64,000 nucleotides of DNA from Thalassospiraceae bacterium LMO-JJ14. GTDB taxonomy: Bacteria > Pseudomonadota > Alphaproteobacteria > Rhodospirillales > Casp-alpha2. Each line of letters begins with the position of its first letter. The stretch's first letter is position 1. The stretch spans positions 3,262,501-3,326,500 of the forward strand of contig CP134604.1 of NCBI GenBank assembly GCA_021555105.2, read 5' to 3'. Shown here one piece after another: positions 40,655-51,071 of this stretch. A program made the translations under genes and the position numbers. Below the pieces are notes generated by a model, which was not told where the DNA came from, did not search any database, and saw only the letters and a program-made list of their open reading frames with translations.

Positions 40655-41777
40655 ATCCGCCACCTCCCGTCTCTGGCCGTTCGCGGGTCAGCGCCAGCAC
40701 CATCCCCATGCCGACGGCGAGCGCCAGCGTCGACGAGCCGCCGTAGGAAATGAACGGCAGCGTCATGCCCTTCGGCGGGATCAGGCTAACACTCGATGCC
40801 ATGTTGATCAGCGCCTGCACGGCGAACTGCGACAGCAGGCCGGTGACGGCAAGCAGAACGAACAGGTCGTCGCGTTTCATGACCCGCCCGAAACCGCGCA
40901 GCACGACGAAGGCGAACAGGCCGACCAGGATCAGGCAGGCCAGCAGACCGAATTCCTCGCCGGTCACGGCAAAGATGAAGTCGGCATGCGCATCGGGCAG
41001 CACTTCCTTGACCCGGCCCTCGCCCGGTCCGCGGCCGGCGATACCGCCGCGCTGAAAAGCCTCGATCGCGCGCGAAGCCTGATAGCCGATATCCGCATCC
41101 GGACCGAAAAACCTGTCCACACGAAGCTGCACGTGATCGAAAGTAAAGTACGCGCCGATCCCGGCGCCGATAAACAGAACGGCAATCATAGCGACGAAAA
41201 TCAGCGGCAGGCCTGCAACGAAGAACTGCGTGCCCCAGACCACGGAAACGACGATGGTCATGCCGACATCCGGCTGCATCAAAAGGATCGCCACCGTCAC
41301 CAGATAGACGGCGATGGACATCTGGAAACCGGGGAAGCGTTCATCCATGCGCTGGCGCGCGAACAGCCAGGCAGCCACCACGGCAATCCCCGGCTTGACG
41401 AATTCCGACGGCTGCAGCGAAAACCCGGCAATCGACAGCCAGCGCGTCGCGCCCTTGATCTCGGCGCCGAAGAAAAGCGTCAGCAGCATCAGGAACAGCG
41501 AAGACAGCGTACACAGGATGGCGAGCCTGCGAACCCCCTTCAGCGACATCAGCGAAACACCAAAGATGGTTAATGCGGCAAGGCTTAAAAAAACCGCCTG
41601 GCGCTTGATAAAATGAAACGATCCGACGTCGATGCGCTCGGCCACGGCGGGCGAAGCGGCGAGCGTCATCACCGCGCCGAACGCCAACAGCAGCGCGACG
41701 GCGGCAAGGGTCCAGCGGTCGACGGTCCACCACCATTTGCCGAGCAGACTGGTATCGGTACGATGCAGCGCACTCAT
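40644..41777 (-). CDS. ftsW: Septal peptidoglycan polymerase FtsW
   Basis: 377 residues with about ten membrane helices of the SEDS family. FSLQPSEFVKPGIAV holds the characteristic SEF-type motif, and SYGGSSTLALAVGMGMVLAL ends the protein. It polymerises lipid II together with FtsI. The start at 41777 overlaps the murD stop as ATGA; a longer upstream frame merely crosses murD. Confidence 0.96.
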   Translation of the reverse strand: MSALHRTDTSLLGKWWWTVDRWTLAAVALLLAFGAVMTLAASPAVAERIDVGSFHFIKRQAVFLSLAALTIFGVSLMSLKGVRRLAILCTLSSLFLMLLTLFFGAEIKGATRWLSIAGFSLQPSEFVKPGIAVVAAWLFARQRMDERFPGFQMSIAVYLVTVAILLMQPDVGMTIVVSVVWGTQFFVAGLPLIFVAMIAVLFIGAGIGAYFTFDHVQLRVDRFFGPDADIGYQASRAIEAFQRGGIAGRGPGEGRVKEVLPDAHADFIFAVTGEEFGLLACLILVGLFAFVVLRGFGRVMKRDDLFVLLAVTGLLSQFAVQALINMASSVSLIPPKGMTLPFISYGGSSTLALAVGMGMVLALTRERPETGGGGYDR

Positions 41778-43210
41778 GCGGCACCCCGCGATCCCGGGAA
41801 CACGCCCGGTTCCTCGAACGGATCCATGTGTTCGCCGGGCAGCGCCTCGACGACGTCCTTGAACGCGTCGCCGCGCGCTTCGAAATCGGAGAACTGGTCG
41901 AACGAGGCACATGCCGGCGACAGCAGCACCACGGCGCCCGGCAGGCCCGATTTCCTGGCTTCCTGAAATGCATCGCGGGTCGCGGTTTCGATGTCACCGG
42001 ACATGACGAACGGCACCTTGCCGTCGAGTTCCTGGGAAAACTGCAATGCGGCCTCGCCGACGAGAAACGCCTTGCGGACCCGATCGAGATACGGGGCGCA
42101 AGCCATGAGCCCGCCTTCCTTGGGCCGGCCACCGGCGATCCAGTAAATATCGTCGTAACACGCCAACGCGCGGGCAGCCGCATCGCCATTGGTGGCCTTG
42201 GAATCGTTGACGAAGCCGACGCCGTCGACGATCTGGACCGGCTCCTGGCGGTGCACGAGGCCCGGATAGCTGTTGATGCAGGCCATCACCGCGTGCGGCG
42301 CAATCCCGGTCATCTTGCACGCTGCATAGGCGGCGGCCGCGTTCTGCCAGTTGTGCACGCCTTGCAGACTGGCCACCGTCTTCAGGTCCATGACCGGCGT
42401 TTCCTTGCCTTCGGTGTCGTCATGCAGGATGCCGTCGATGACATAAACGCCGCCGTGCACCCGCTCCTTGGCGGAAATACCGACGACGAGCTGCTCGTCG
42501 GCCTCGTAAAGCTCTTCGTAGATTCTCCGGCTGAAATCGTCATCGATACCGATGACCGCTGTTCGCGGCTTGGTCTGACGATGGAAAATCTGCCGCTTGG
42601 CGGCGATGTAACCGTCCATCCCGCCGTGCCGCTCCAGATGATCGGCACTGATGTTCAGCAAAACGCCAACATCGAAGGTGATCGAGAACGTCAGTTCCAG
42701 CTGATACGACGACATCTCGAGGATATAGGTCCCGTCCGGTCCCAACGGTTCCAGCGCGCAGGCCGGCATCCCGAGGTTGCCGCCGATTTCCGCTTCCCGG
42801 CCGGAAACCTGAAAGATATGCCCGATCAGTGCCGTCGTCGTCGACTTGCCGTTGGTGCCGGTGATGCCGACATAGGCGGCGTCACGCTGCGTGCGCGCCA
42901 GCAGTTCAACGTCGCCGATGATCTCGCAGCCCGCGTCTCGCGCCATGCGGACAATCGGGTGCGGTTTCGGATGGGTATGCGGAATGCCGGGACTGAGGAT
43001 CAGAGACGTCACCTCGCGCCAGTCGATGGTCGCAAGATCGACGATCTCGATGCCTTCTTCCTCGGCGGCACGGTTGCGAGAGTCCTCGTTGTCGTCCCAG
43101 GCCCAGACCTCGGCGCCGCCGCGATAAAGCGCACGCGCCGCCGCCAGGCCACTGCGGCCCAGCCCCAGAACCGGGGTCGGCAAACCATCGAACGGGAACA
43201 CTTCAATCAT
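41774..43210 (-). CDS. murD: UDP-MurNAc-L-alanine--D-glutamate ligase MurD
   Basis: 478 residues. GLGRSGLAAARAL at the N terminus binds UDP, the P loop is GITGTNGKSTTTALIGHI, and VNDSKATNGDAAARAL is the ATP/metal motif of the C-terminal half. It adds D-Glu to UDP-MurNAc-L-Ala. It follows mraY by 7 bases and overlaps ftsW by 4. Confidence 0.97.
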   Translation of the reverse strand: MIEVFPFDGLPTPVLGLGRSGLAAARALYRGGAEVWAWDDNEDSRNRAAEEEGIEIVDLATIDWREVTSLILSPGIPHTHPKPHPIVRMARDAGCEIIGDVELLARTQRDAAYVGITGTNGKSTTTALIGHIFQVSGREAEIGGNLGMPACALEPLGPDGTYILEMSSYQLELTFSITFDVGVLLNISADHLERHGGMDGYIAAKRQIFHRQTKPRTAVIGIDDDFSRRIYEELYEADEQLVVGISAKERVHGGVYVIDGILHDDTEGKETPVMDLKTVASLQGVHNWQNAAAAYAACKMTGIAPHAVMACINSYPGLVHRQEPVQIVDGVGFVNDSKATNGDAAARALACYDDIYWIAGGRPKEGGLMACAPYLDRVRKAFLVGEAALQFSQELDGKVPFVMSGDIETATRDAFQEARKSGLPGAVVLLSPACASFDQFSDFEARGDAFKDVVEALPGEHMDPFEEPGVFPGSRGAA

Positions 43211-43217
43211 GTACGGC

Positions 43218-44306
43218 TTACCTCAACTTCAGTGTGGCCAGACCGGCCAGCGCCAGGATTGAGGCGATGATCCAGAAGCGGATAACGATGGTCGATTCCG
43301 CCCAGCCCTTTTTTTCGAAATGATGATGCAGCGGCGCCATCGCAAAGACCCGCTTGCCGGTCAGCTTGAATGACACCACCTGTACGATCACGGAAACCGT
43401 CTCGAGCACGAAAAGACCGCCGACAATGGCCAGCACCAGTTCATGCTTGGTGACGACGCTGACCGCGCCAAGCGCGCCGCCAAGCGCCAACGATCCTGTG
43501 TCGCCCATGAAGACCTTGGCCGGTGGCGCATTGAACCACAGAAACCCGAGCGCACTGCCGACCAGCCCGCCGCACAATACGGCAAGCTCGCCGGCGCCCG
43601 GCACATAATGAATTTGCAGATAGTTCGAGAAGATGGTGTTGCCCGACAGATACGCGATCATGCCGAACACCGCGGCGGCAATCATCACCGGCACGATGGC
43701 GAGGCCGTCCAGCCCGTCCGTCAGGTTGACCGCATTCGACGAGCCGACCATGACGAAAATCGCGAACATAACGAACATCCAGCTGAGATTGATCAGCAGG
43801 TCCTTGAAGAACGGCACGGCGAGGGTCGTCTGCAATCCGGCCGGAAGATGGCTCAGCACCCAGAACGCGGCGACCGCCGAAATCGCCAGCTGCATGGCCA
43901 GCTTGAGCTTGCCGGACAGACCCTTGGTGTTGCGCTTCGAGACCTTGAGAAAATCGTCGAGGAATCCGATCACGCCGAAACCGACGGTCACGCCCAGCAC
44001 TGCCCAGATATAGGGATTGGTCAGGTCGGCCCACAGCAGCGTCGCGCTGCAAACCGCAAACAGAATCAGCACGCCGCCCATGGTCGGCGTACCCTTCTTG
44101 GTCAGCAAATGGCTTTCCGGCCCGTCGTCGCGGATCGGCTGGCCCTGTCCCTGACGCGCGCGCAACAACTCGATCATCACCGGCCCGAACAGGAAGCTGA
44201 CGATCAGTGCCGTCATCATCGCGCCGCCGGTACGGAACGTGATGTAGCGGAATACATTCAGGGCGCTGAATTGTTCGGCAAGCGGGTAAAGAATATGAAA
44301 CAGCAC
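43218..44306 (-). CDS. mraY: Phospho-MurNAc-pentapeptide translocase MraY
   Basis: 362 residues, about ten membrane helices. [32 protein letters not shown] with the catalytic aspartates, [11 protein letters not shown] and [13 protein letters not shown] with the histidine motif are all intact. It transfers phospho-MurNAc-pentapeptide to undecaprenyl phosphate, giving lipid I. It starts 2 bases after murF. Confidence 0.98.
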   Translation of the reverse strand: MLFHILYPLAEQFSALNVFRYITFRTGGAMMTALIVSFLFGPVMIELLRARQGQGQPIRDDGPESHLLTKKGTPTMGGVLILFAVCSATLLWADLTNPYIWAVLGVTVGFGVIGFLDDFLKVSKRNTKGLSGKLKLAMQLAISAVAAFWVLSHLPAGLQTTLAVPFFKDLLINLSWMFVMFAIFVMVGSSNAVNLTDGLDGLAIVPVMIAAAVFGMIAYLSGNTIFSNYLQIHYVPGAGELAVLCGGLVGSALGFLWFNAPPAKVFMGDTGSLALGGALGAVSVVTKHELVLAIVGGLFVLETVSVIVQVVSFKLTGKRVFAMAPLHHHFEKKGWAESTIVIRFWIIASILALAGLATLKLR

Positions 44307-44308
44307 GC

Positions 44309-45748
44309 TCAGGCACCCCCTTCGCCGGAGGTGACGTCACCCATGGCACGGATTTCATCGATGACTTTCGACATGTGTGCGCCCGCCGATCCCTTGACCA
44401 GAACAAGGTCTCCGGCGCGGATTTTGGCAGTGACCATTTTCGCCAGTTGCGCCGATGTGCCGGCACGGCCGCCGTGCAGGTCCTTGGGCAGTTCGTCGAG
44501 GATGTCGGACATATACTGTCCGCAGGCGAAAACCAGATCGAAGTCGAGCTTTTTGATATCCTCGACCAGCCCCATGTGCGCTTCGATAGCATGCGGGCCC
44601 AGTTCCAGCATGTCCCCCAGCACCACGACGCGGCGTCCACCCCGGCCGGGCCTTGTCGCCGCCAGCACATCGAATGCGGCGCGCACGGCGACCGGGCTTG
44701 CATTGTATGTTTCGTCGATGACGCCGAGCGTGCCGTCCGCAAGGGCGACCTGGAAAAACTGTCCGCGCCCGCGGCTCGGCAAGACACCGGCCAAAGCCCC
44801 GGCGGCAATGTCCAGATCCGCGCCGAGCGAGCTTGCCGCCGCCAGCACGGCGATCGAATTCAACGCCCAGTGCTTGCCGCGCATGGCGATGCGGTACTTC
44901 ATATGCTGCGAGCCGACGGTCGCCTCGACCCGGGCGCCGTTGGCATCCGGTTCATACGCCAGAAGCCGGGCGTTGGAGAACGAATGTATACCGAAGCCCC
45001 AGACCATCTTGGCGCCGGCGTCACGTGCCTTTTCCGCAAGCTGATCGAAATGCGGATTATCGCGGCTCAATACCGCGGCGCCGCCTTCGACCAGACCGTC
45101 GAACACTTCCGCCTTGGCCTCGGCGATGCCTTCGACGTTTTCGAAATATTCAATATGCACCGGCGCCACGGTGGTGATGATTGCCACGTGCGGCCGGGCG
45201 ATCTTCGACAGCGGCGAGATTTCACCGGCATGGTTCATGCCCATTTCGAAGACGCCGTAATTGCTGTCGAGCGGCATACGCGCCAGCGACAACGGCAGGC
45301 CGTAATGATTGTTGAGGTTGCCCGCCGTCGCCGTGACCTTGCCCTGCGCGGCAAGGGCGGCGGCGAGCATTTCCTTGGTGCCGGTCTTGCCGACACTGCC
45401 GGTGATGGCACAGATTTTGGCGCCGCTGCGATTGCGCGCCGCCGCTGCCAGATCGCGCAATCCCTGCGCCGTGTCCCTGACCGACAAAAGCTGCTTGCCC
45501 GGCAGATCTGATTCGAAGCGATGTTCGACCATGGCCGCCGCCGCCCCTTTGGCGAGCGCGTCGGCGACATGATCATGTCCATCGTGATTCGGCCCCTTGA
45601 GGGCAGTGAAAAGGTCGCCCGGCTCCAAAGACCGGGAATCGATGGACACGCCGTTTGCGACCCAATCGAATTCCACCTTGCCACCGGTTGCCTCGGCAGC
45701 GTCCTTGGCCGTCCACAGCGGGTCGCGGGCGTTGTCTGCCATGTTCAT
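44309..45748 (-). CDS. murF: UDP-MurNAc-tripeptide--D-Ala-D-Ala ligase MurF
   Basis: 479 residues. The P loop is [19 protein letters not shown], with Lys-Thr in place of the more usual GKT-T spacing of its sisters; MGMNHAGEI (169-177) and [15 protein letters not shown] are typical of MurF. It attaches the D-Ala-D-Ala made by Ddl. The start overlaps the murE stop as ATGA. Confidence 0.96.
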   Translation of the reverse strand: MNMADNARDPLWTAKDAAEATGGKVEFDWVANGVSIDSRSLEPGDLFTALKGPNHDGHDHVADALAKGAAAAMVEHRFESDLPGKQLLSVRDTAQGLRDLAAAARNRSGAKICAITGSVGKTGTKEMLAAALAAQGKVTATAGNLNNHYGLPLSLARMPLDSNYGVFEMGMNHAGEISPLSKIARPHVAIITTVAPVHIEYFENVEGIAEAKAEVFDGLVEGGAAVLSRDNPHFDQLAEKARDAGAKMVWGFGIHSFSNARLLAYEPDANGARVEATVGSQHMKYRIAMRGKHWALNSIAVLAAASSLGADLDIAAGALAGVLPSRGRGQFFQVALADGTLGVIDETYNASPVAVRAAFDVLAATRPGRGGRRVVVLGDMLELGPHAIEAHMGLVEDIKKLDFDLVFACGQYMSDILDELPKDLHGGRAGTSAQLAKMVTAKIRAGDLVLVKGSAGAHMSKVIDEIRAMGDVTSGEGGA

Positions 45749-47250
45749 ACGCCTCTCTCGCCGGTTCCGAGCGCGCTCTGCACTTCCTTGACGTCATCGA
45801 ACGGCAGTACCTGATCGCCGACGATCTGGCCCTGCTCGTGTCCCTTGCCCGCGACGACCAAAACGTCGCCCTTCTGCAGATTGGAAACGGCCGCGCGAAT
45901 GGCTTCGTGGCGGTCACCGATTTCCGTCGCCCCGGCCGCGCCGGCTATTGCCTGTCTGCGGATTTCCGCTGCATCTTCGCTGCGCGGATTGTCGTCGGTG
46001 ACGATCACCACGTCGGCATAGCGCAACGCGGCACTGCCCATCTCGGGGCGCTTGCCGGGATCACGGTCACCGCCGCAGCCGAACACCAAATGCACGCGAC
46101 CAGAGGCATGCGGGCGCACCGCCTTGAGGACCGTTTCCAGCGCATCCGGGGTATGTGCGTAATCGACATAAACACCGGCACCGCTGTCATGCGCACCACA
46201 GAACTGCATGCGCCCGGGGGCTGCCTGCAGATGCGCCAGCCCCGCCACCGTGCGCGACGGATCGACACCCAACGCAGATACCAACGCCAGCGCCACGAGG
46301 GCGTTGGAGGCCTGGAAAGCCCCGATCAGCGGCAACTGCATGTCGTAACGCACGCCTTCGATTTGAAAATCAAGATCGAGACCCGTCGCCGCCGGCCGCA
46401 CATCGAGAATGCGGAACGGACAGGTTTCTGCCGTGCCGACACCGATCACTTCAAGACCGCGGCGTTGCGCGGCACTGGCGAATGCCTCGGCAAAGCGGGC
46501 ATCCATGTTGACCACGGCCTGTCCGCCTTCGACGGTCAGGGTGTCGAACAGGCGCAGCTTGGCGGTCAGATAGGCGTCCTCGGTGCGGTGATAATCCAGA
46601 TGATCGCGACTCAGATTGGTAAACGCCGAGGCGCGAACGCGGACCCCGTCCAATCTGCGTTGATCGAGACCGTGGCTCGATGCTTCGAGCACCAGATGAT
46701 CGACGCCCGATTGTTTCAGCGTTTTCAGATCGCGATGCAGGTCCGACGGGTCCGGCGTCGTCAACGCGCCCGGCACTTCGGCCAGCACATCCCCGTTGGC
46801 GGACGTCCCCAGCATGCCGAGCGTCCCGGCGCTGGCAGCCGGCAGACCGGCGGCATTCAGCAGCTGACGCGCAAACCAGGCGACGGAAGTCTTGCCGTTG
46901 GTGCCGGTCACGGCGGCGATATGCCCTGGCTGTGCGCCATGGAACGCGGCCGCCAGCTGTGCATAACGGCGGCGCGGGTCGAACGCGCGAACAACGGGAA
47001 TATCAAGTGACGGCAACGCGCTCTCGCCCATCGGCACGATGATCGCGGCGGCGCCGCGCTGCACCGCTTCGTCGATGAACCGCAGACCGTCGGTTTTCGA
47101 TCCCGGCAGGGCGGCGAACACGAAGCCCGGCTCGACACGCCGCGAATCGCAGGTCACGCCTGTGATCTCGATACGGCTGAGTGCGTCGTCCATGGCGTTC
47201 AAAGTGTCTTCATCCCAATTGTCATTCGGCCATAAATCATTGAGCCGCAA
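45745..47250 (-). CDS. murE: UDP-MurNAc-L-Ala-D-Glu--meso-DAP ligase MurE
   Basis: 501 residues from TTG 47250. The P loop is AVTGTNGKTSVAWF, LEASSHGLDQRR is the UDP-sugar motif, and DDNPRSEDAAEI is the DNPR motif that selects meso-diaminopimelate over lysine. I choose the TTG because it yields the family's usual start (LRLNDL), lies 7 bases behind GGAG and sits just inside the ftsI 3' end; the next ATG (47190) would cut off the first strand, and codons upstream of the TTG only cross ftsI. Confidence 0.93.
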   Translation of the reverse strand: MRLNDLWPNDNWDEDTLNAMDDALSRIEITGVTCDSRRVEPGFVFAALPGSKTDGLRFIDEAVQRGAAAIIVPMGESALPSLDIPVVRAFDPRRRYAQLAAAFHGAQPGHIAAVTGTNGKTSVAWFARQLLNAAGLPAASAGTLGMLGTSANGDVLAEVPGALTTPDPSDLHRDLKTLKQSGVDHLVLEASSHGLDQRRLDGVRVRASAFTNLSRDHLDYHRTEDAYLTAKLRLFDTLTVEGGQAVVNMDARFAEAFASAAQRRGLEVIGVGTAETCPFRILDVRPAATGLDLDFQIEGVRYDMQLPLIGAFQASNALVALALVSALGVDPSRTVAGLAHLQAAPGRMQFCGAHDSGAGVYVDYAHTPDALETVLKAVRPHASGRVHLVFGCGGDRDPGKRPEMGSAALRYADVVIVTDDNPRSEDAAEIRRQAIAGAAGATEIGDRHEAIRAAVSNLQKGDVLVVAGKGHEQGQIVGDQVLPFDDVKEVQSALGTGERGV

Positions 47251-49162
47251 AGGCCTGCTCCAGCGCTTCACGGGTCTTTCGGGCAATTCGTTCGTCCGGC
47301 GTTTCGTCCGGTGGCGGTTCGGCACGTTGCTTCGGCACAGACCCCGCCGGGACCTGCTTCGGTGTCTGGGTCGGCGTCGACGCCGGCGGCTTCAACGCCC
47401 CGGACGGCCGGATCACGCCCGACGAGACGGAAGCCTTTTTAACCAGCCCGGTTCTCGCCGCGATCTTCGGTGCCTTGCGCCGTTCATCATCGATCAGCGG
47501 CAGGTGCAGCGGTTCGTCGCCGGTCATATCAGGCGCGATTCCCAGAAGCGGCCCGATTTGCGAAACGACCCGCCCGACCACGGGCGCCGCGACCCAGCCG
47601 CCGGTGGCGTAATTGAAGGTACGCTTGTTGCCGACCGGCTCATCGAGCATGACGAACACCACATAGCGCGGATCCTGTATGGGAAATGCACCGACGAACG
47701 ACGACATCAGCGCCTTCTTGCGATAGCGTCCGCCGAACTGTTTCTCCGCCGTGCCGGTCTTGCCGCCGACGAAATAACCCGGCGCCTCGGCCTTGCGGCC
47801 CGTCCCCTTGGCCACGACCAGACGCATCAGTTGACGCATCTTGTCGGATGTTTCGTGCGACAGAATAGTCTCGCCGGCGACCGGCACCGTATCGTCATGG
47901 CGCAAAAGCGTCGCCGGGCGCAGCACGCCGCCGTTGACCAGCGAGCCGATGGCCGCCGTCAATTGCACCGGGCTGACGGCAATCCCGTGCCCGTATGAAA
48001 TCGTCATGGTGTTGATCTCGCGCCACGTGCCGGGCACCAGCGGGCGGCCGATCTCGGGAAGCTCTAGTGCTGCTTCGCGCAGCAGGCCGAATTTGCGCAA
48101 ATACGCCTGCTGCCCAGCACCGCCGACGTCGACGGCCATCTTGGCGGCACCGATGTTCGACGAGTGCACAATGATCTCGGGCACGCTGAGCCAGCGCTTC
48201 TCGGCGTGGAAATCGGAAATGGTGAAGCGTGCGATCTTGATCGGCTGGGTCGCGTCATAGCCGCCCTTCATATCGACGGTGCCGCTGTCCAGCGCCATCG
48301 CCGCGGTGAACAGCTTGAAGGTCGAGCCCATTTCATAGACGCCCTTGGTGGCGCGGTTGAAACGCGCCTCGCCCTGATAGGTCGAACGGTCGTTGGGATC
48401 GAAATCGGGCAGCGATACCAGCGCCACGGTTTCGCCGGTCCGCACGTCATAGACGACACCGGCACCGCCGAGCGCCTTGAATTCGGACACTGCCGCCGAA
48501 AGCTCGGCGCGCAGGATCGACTGCACACGAACATCGAGCGACAACGCCAGCGGCTTTTCGCTCTGGCGCAGGCGCTGATCGAAATAGGCTTCGATGCCGG
48601 CAATTCCGTTGCCGTCGATATCGGTGGCGCCCAGCACATGTGCGCTCAAAGGTCCATGCGGATAGATGCGGCGCTCTTCGGCGATAAAGTCGAAACCCGG
48701 AAGACCGAGGCGGTTGGCGGCGAGTTGCTGTTCCGGCGACAGGTTGCGCTTGATCCACACGAAGCGGCCCTTGCCGGCAAGTTGTTTGGCCAGCTTCTCT
48801 GTTTCGATTTCAGGAAATACGGAAGCGATCTTTTTCGCCGCTTCCTCGGGATCGATCACATCCTTCGGATCGGCATAAAGCGATGCCGTCGGCAGGCTGG
48901 ATGCCAGCACCACGCCGTTCCGGTCGACGATGTCGGCCCGGCTGACGAGCGGCGGCGGCTGTGTCGTCAGGGTCGCGCGGTCATCGCGTTCGTTTCCGCC
49001 GATCACCGCGAGATCGATCAGGCGCGCGCCGATGCCGCCAAACGCCAGCGCGATTACGGCGGCGGTCACCAGAAGCCGGTTGCGGCCGGTCTCGATCGCC
49101 TGTTTACCGAAACCTTCGATGCGGCGGTGTTCACTCGCGGGTGGCAGTTGGCGGGTGGTCAT
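47237..49162 (-). CDS. ftsI: Septal peptidoglycan transpeptidase FtsI (PBP3)
   Basis: 641 residues. One membrane helix (about 29-55) and a dimerisation domain precede the transpeptidase domain with STFK (Ser280), SSN (334-336) and KTGTAE (468-473). A Pro/Lys-rich tail of nearly 90 residues follows the catalytic domain, longer than in E. coli. It cross-links septal peptidoglycan with FtsW. The start overlaps the ftsL stop as ATGA. Confidence 0.96.
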   Translation of the reverse strand: MTTRQLPPASEHRRIEGFGKQAIETGRNRLLVTAAVIALAFGGIGARLIDLAVIGGNERDDRATLTTQPPPLVSRADIVDRNGVVLASSLPTASLYADPKDVIDPEEAAKKIASVFPEIETEKLAKQLAGKGRFVWIKRNLSPEQQLAANRLGLPGFDFIAEERRIYPHGPLSAHVLGATDIDGNGIAGIEAYFDQRLRQSEKPLALSLDVRVQSILRAELSAAVSEFKALGGAGVVYDVRTGETVALVSLPDFDPNDRSTYQGEARFNRATKGVYEMGSTFKLFTAAMALDSGTVDMKGGYDATQPIKIARFTISDFHAEKRWLSVPEIIVHSSNIGAAKMAVDVGGAGQQAYLRKFGLLREAALELPEIGRPLVPGTWREINTMTISYGHGIAVSPVQLTAAIGSLVNGGVLRPATLLRHDDTVPVAGETILSHETSDKMRQLMRLVVAKGTGRKAEAPGYFVGGKTGTAEKQFGGRYRKKALMSSFVGAFPIQDPRYVVFVMLDEPVGNKRTFNYATGGWVAAPVVGRVVSQIGPLLGIAPDMTGDEPLHLPLIDDERRKAPKIAARTGLVKKASVSSGVIRPSGALKPPASTPTQTPKQVPAGSVPKQRAEPPPDETPDERIARKTREALEQAFAAQ

Positions 49163-49500
49163 TGCACGCCCTCCACCTTGGTGATTTCCCCATCTTTGGC
49201 AGCCTCTTCGGCGCGTTCGGGCAGCGTATCCAGAAGGCGCTCGGCACCGCCGATGCGTTCCGCATCCAGCGGCCCGACTTCCAGATATTTGCCGGCCAGC
49301 AGACGCAGCCGCGCCGGCTGATTGAGGTGCGCCCACTCGGATTTGAGGACGTGAATGTTTTCCTGCGTCGAGACGATTTCACGGCTGAGATCGCGCATCT
49401 GGTCGTCCAGGTCCTGGACCCGGTACTTGATGACGAACAGCGACACGCTGGCCGCGGCGGCCAGCAACAGCAACATAAGCGTGGAGCGTTTGATGATCAT
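49159..49500 (-). CDS. ftsL: Cell division protein FtsL
   Basis: 113 residues. A short cytoplasmic end, one membrane helix (LMLLLLAAAASVSLFVIKYR, about 7-26), then a coiled coil (QDLDDQMRDLSREIVSTQEN) as in FtsL proteins that pair with FtsB/DivIC. It is placed between rsmH and ftsI, the usual position. The start at 49500 has GAGGGGGC just ahead; the upstream frame only crosses rsmH. Confidence 0.9.
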   Translation of the reverse strand: MIIKRSTLMLLLLAAAASVSLFVIKYRVQDLDDQMRDLSREIVSTQENIHVLKSEWAHLNQPARLRLLAGKYLEVGPLDAERIGGAERLLDTLPERAEEAAKDGEITKVEGVQ

Positions 49501-49510
49501 GTCTGCCCCC

Positions 49511-50458
49511 TCATGCCGCTTCCGAAAGCGGCGCCGATGTGCGGACACCCCAGCGCAACCGCGCCGAACGGGCGCGCGGATTGCGCCGAATCTCGTCGTC
49601 CGACGGCACCCTGCCGCGGCGTTCCGGCACATCGAAAACGTTGTCGCCCGCGTCGCTGCTCATCGGCATGTGACGGGACGGCTGCGGGCCAGAACCGCTC
49701 CGCTCCTGAAAGAACGTCTTCAGACGCCGATCCTCCAGCGAGTGGAACGAGACCGCGGCCAGACGGCCACCCTCGCGCAACAGCGCGGCGGCGGCAGCCA
49801 GGCCGCGGTCCAGCTCGGCCAGCTCCTCGTTGACGTAGATCCGGAGCGCCTGAAACGTGCGCGTGGCCGGATCGATGCCATCCTTTGAACGCCGGACCAC
49901 ACGGCGCACCAGTTCGGCCAACTGGCCGGTGCGGGTGATCGGCGATTGTTCGCGTAGTTCGACGATGGCGCGGGCGATCTTCCTGGATGCGCGCTCTTCG
50001 CCGTAGCGATAGATAATGTCCGCCAGTTCCTTCTCGGCGAGGCGGTTGACGGCGTCCGCCGCGCTCAGGCCTTCCTTTTCCATGCGCATGTCGAGTGGCC
50101 CGTCGAAGCGGAACGAAAAGCCCCGGCCCGGTTCGTCGATCTGCATGGAGGAAACACCAAGGTCGAGCGCGATGCCGTCGACCTGCGTGACGCCGACACC
50201 GGCCAGCAGTTCACGCATGTCGCCGAAACGCCCCTTCAGGACCGTCAGGCGCTGGCCGTAATTTGCCGCCATCTCGTTGCCGGCGGCAGCCGCTTCGGGA
50301 TCGCGATCGATACCCCAGACGGTGCAGTCGGCGGCTTCCAGTAATGCACGCGAGTAACCGCCGGCACCAAATGTCGCATCCACGTAAACGGCCCCGTCGC
50401 GCGGTGCCAGAACGTCGACCACGTCATCCAGCAGGACGGGGATATGTTTTTCCGTCAT
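49511..50458 (-). CDS. rsmH: 16S rRNA m4C1402 methyltransferase RsmH
   Basis: 315 residues. HIPVLLDDVVDVL at the start, the SAM loop DATFGAGGYSRALLE, GIALDLGVSSMQID and the C-terminal SFHSLEDRRLKTFF are diagnostic. It methylates N4 of C1402 in 16S rRNA. It lies 3 bases behind mraZ as in almost all dcw clusters. Confidence 0.97.
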   Translation of the reverse strand: MTEKHIPVLLDDVVDVLAPRDGAVYVDATFGAGGYSRALLEAADCTVWGIDRDPEAAAAGNEMAANYGQRLTVLKGRFGDMRELLAGVGVTQVDGIALDLGVSSMQIDEPGRGFSFRFDGPLDMRMEKEGLSAADAVNRLAEKELADIIYRYGEERASRKIARAIVELREQSPITRTGQLAELVRRVVRRSKDGIDPATRTFQALRIYVNEELAELDRGLAAAAALLREGGRLAAVSFHSLEDRRLKTFFQERSGSGPQPSRHMPMSSDAGDNVFDVPERRGRVPSDDEIRRNPRARSARLRWGVRTSAPLSEAA

Positions 50459-50461
50459 CGC

Positions 50462-50938
50462 TCAGCCCTCCCCGCCGTTACCGGCTTGCGAAGGACGGCG
50501 CAGTTTGAGGGTGAGGCCGCACGTCCGCGCGCGCTCGAAAGCGGGCTTGCGGGTGTCCTTATAGGTCCCGGGCGCCCACATCTGGAACGTGCGGCCGCGA
50601 CCGACAAAGGTGATCTCGTCCTTGATCCCGACCTCGCCCAGGAAGTCCTCGGGAATGATGATCCGCCCTTCGGTGTCGAAGGACAGGCGCTGTGCGCTTT
50701 CGACGATGATCGACAGGTCGTCCTGCTCGTCGGAGAACATCGGCAGGTCTTCCAGACTGTCGACGATTCGCTCCATGAAGCTCTCGGCGCAGGCCTCGAG
50801 CGCAGGCTGACGAAACGACGGAAACACGAAAACGCCCTGAAAGCCTTCGCCCTCGAAAAGCGCGCGAAAAGTCTTCGGCACCGAAACCCGGCCCTTTTTA
50901 TCGACTTTATTCGTCTGTGTTCCCGTAAAGACGCCCAT
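50462..50938 (-). CDS. mraZ: Division/cell wall cluster repressor MraZ
   Basis: 158 residues with the two SpoVT/AbrB-like halves of MraZ: FTGTQTNKVDKKGRVSVPKT at the start and LSFDTEGRIIIPEDFLGEVG in the second half. MraZ forms rings and represses its own operon through TGGG repeats; five such boxes lie about 90 bases upstream. It is the first gene of the dcw transcript. Confidence 0.96.
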   Translation of the reverse strand: MGVFTGTQTNKVDKKGRVSVPKTFRALFEGEGFQGVFVFPSFRQPALEACAESFMERIVDSLEDLPMFSDEQDDLSIIVESAQRLSFDTEGRIIIPEDFLGEVGIKDEITFVGRGRTFQMWAPGTYKDTRKPAFERARTCGLTLKLRRPSQAGNGGEG

Positions 50939-51026
50939 TTAGGGCTCCTTAATTCCAACGCGTTATAAACGGCTTCTGCCGTCACCCCCCGGGACGCGCC
51001 GCCTATTTGGCCGCACTTACCCTTTA

Positions 51027-51071
51027 TGGGATAATTTGGGATATCATGGGTTTTTATGGGCGTCAATGGGT
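51027..51071. promoter_or_regulatory. MraZ-box array: five TGGG boxes at 10-bp spacing
   Basis: TGGGA, TGGGA, TGGGT, TGGGC and TGGGT begin at 51027, 51037, 51047, 51057 and 51067, each separated by five bases, on the strand opposite to mraZ. MraZ is known to bind TGGG(N) repeats with 5-base spacers near its own promoter. This fits the operator of the dcw operon. The exact -35/-10 are not clear by eye. Confidence 0.85.
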
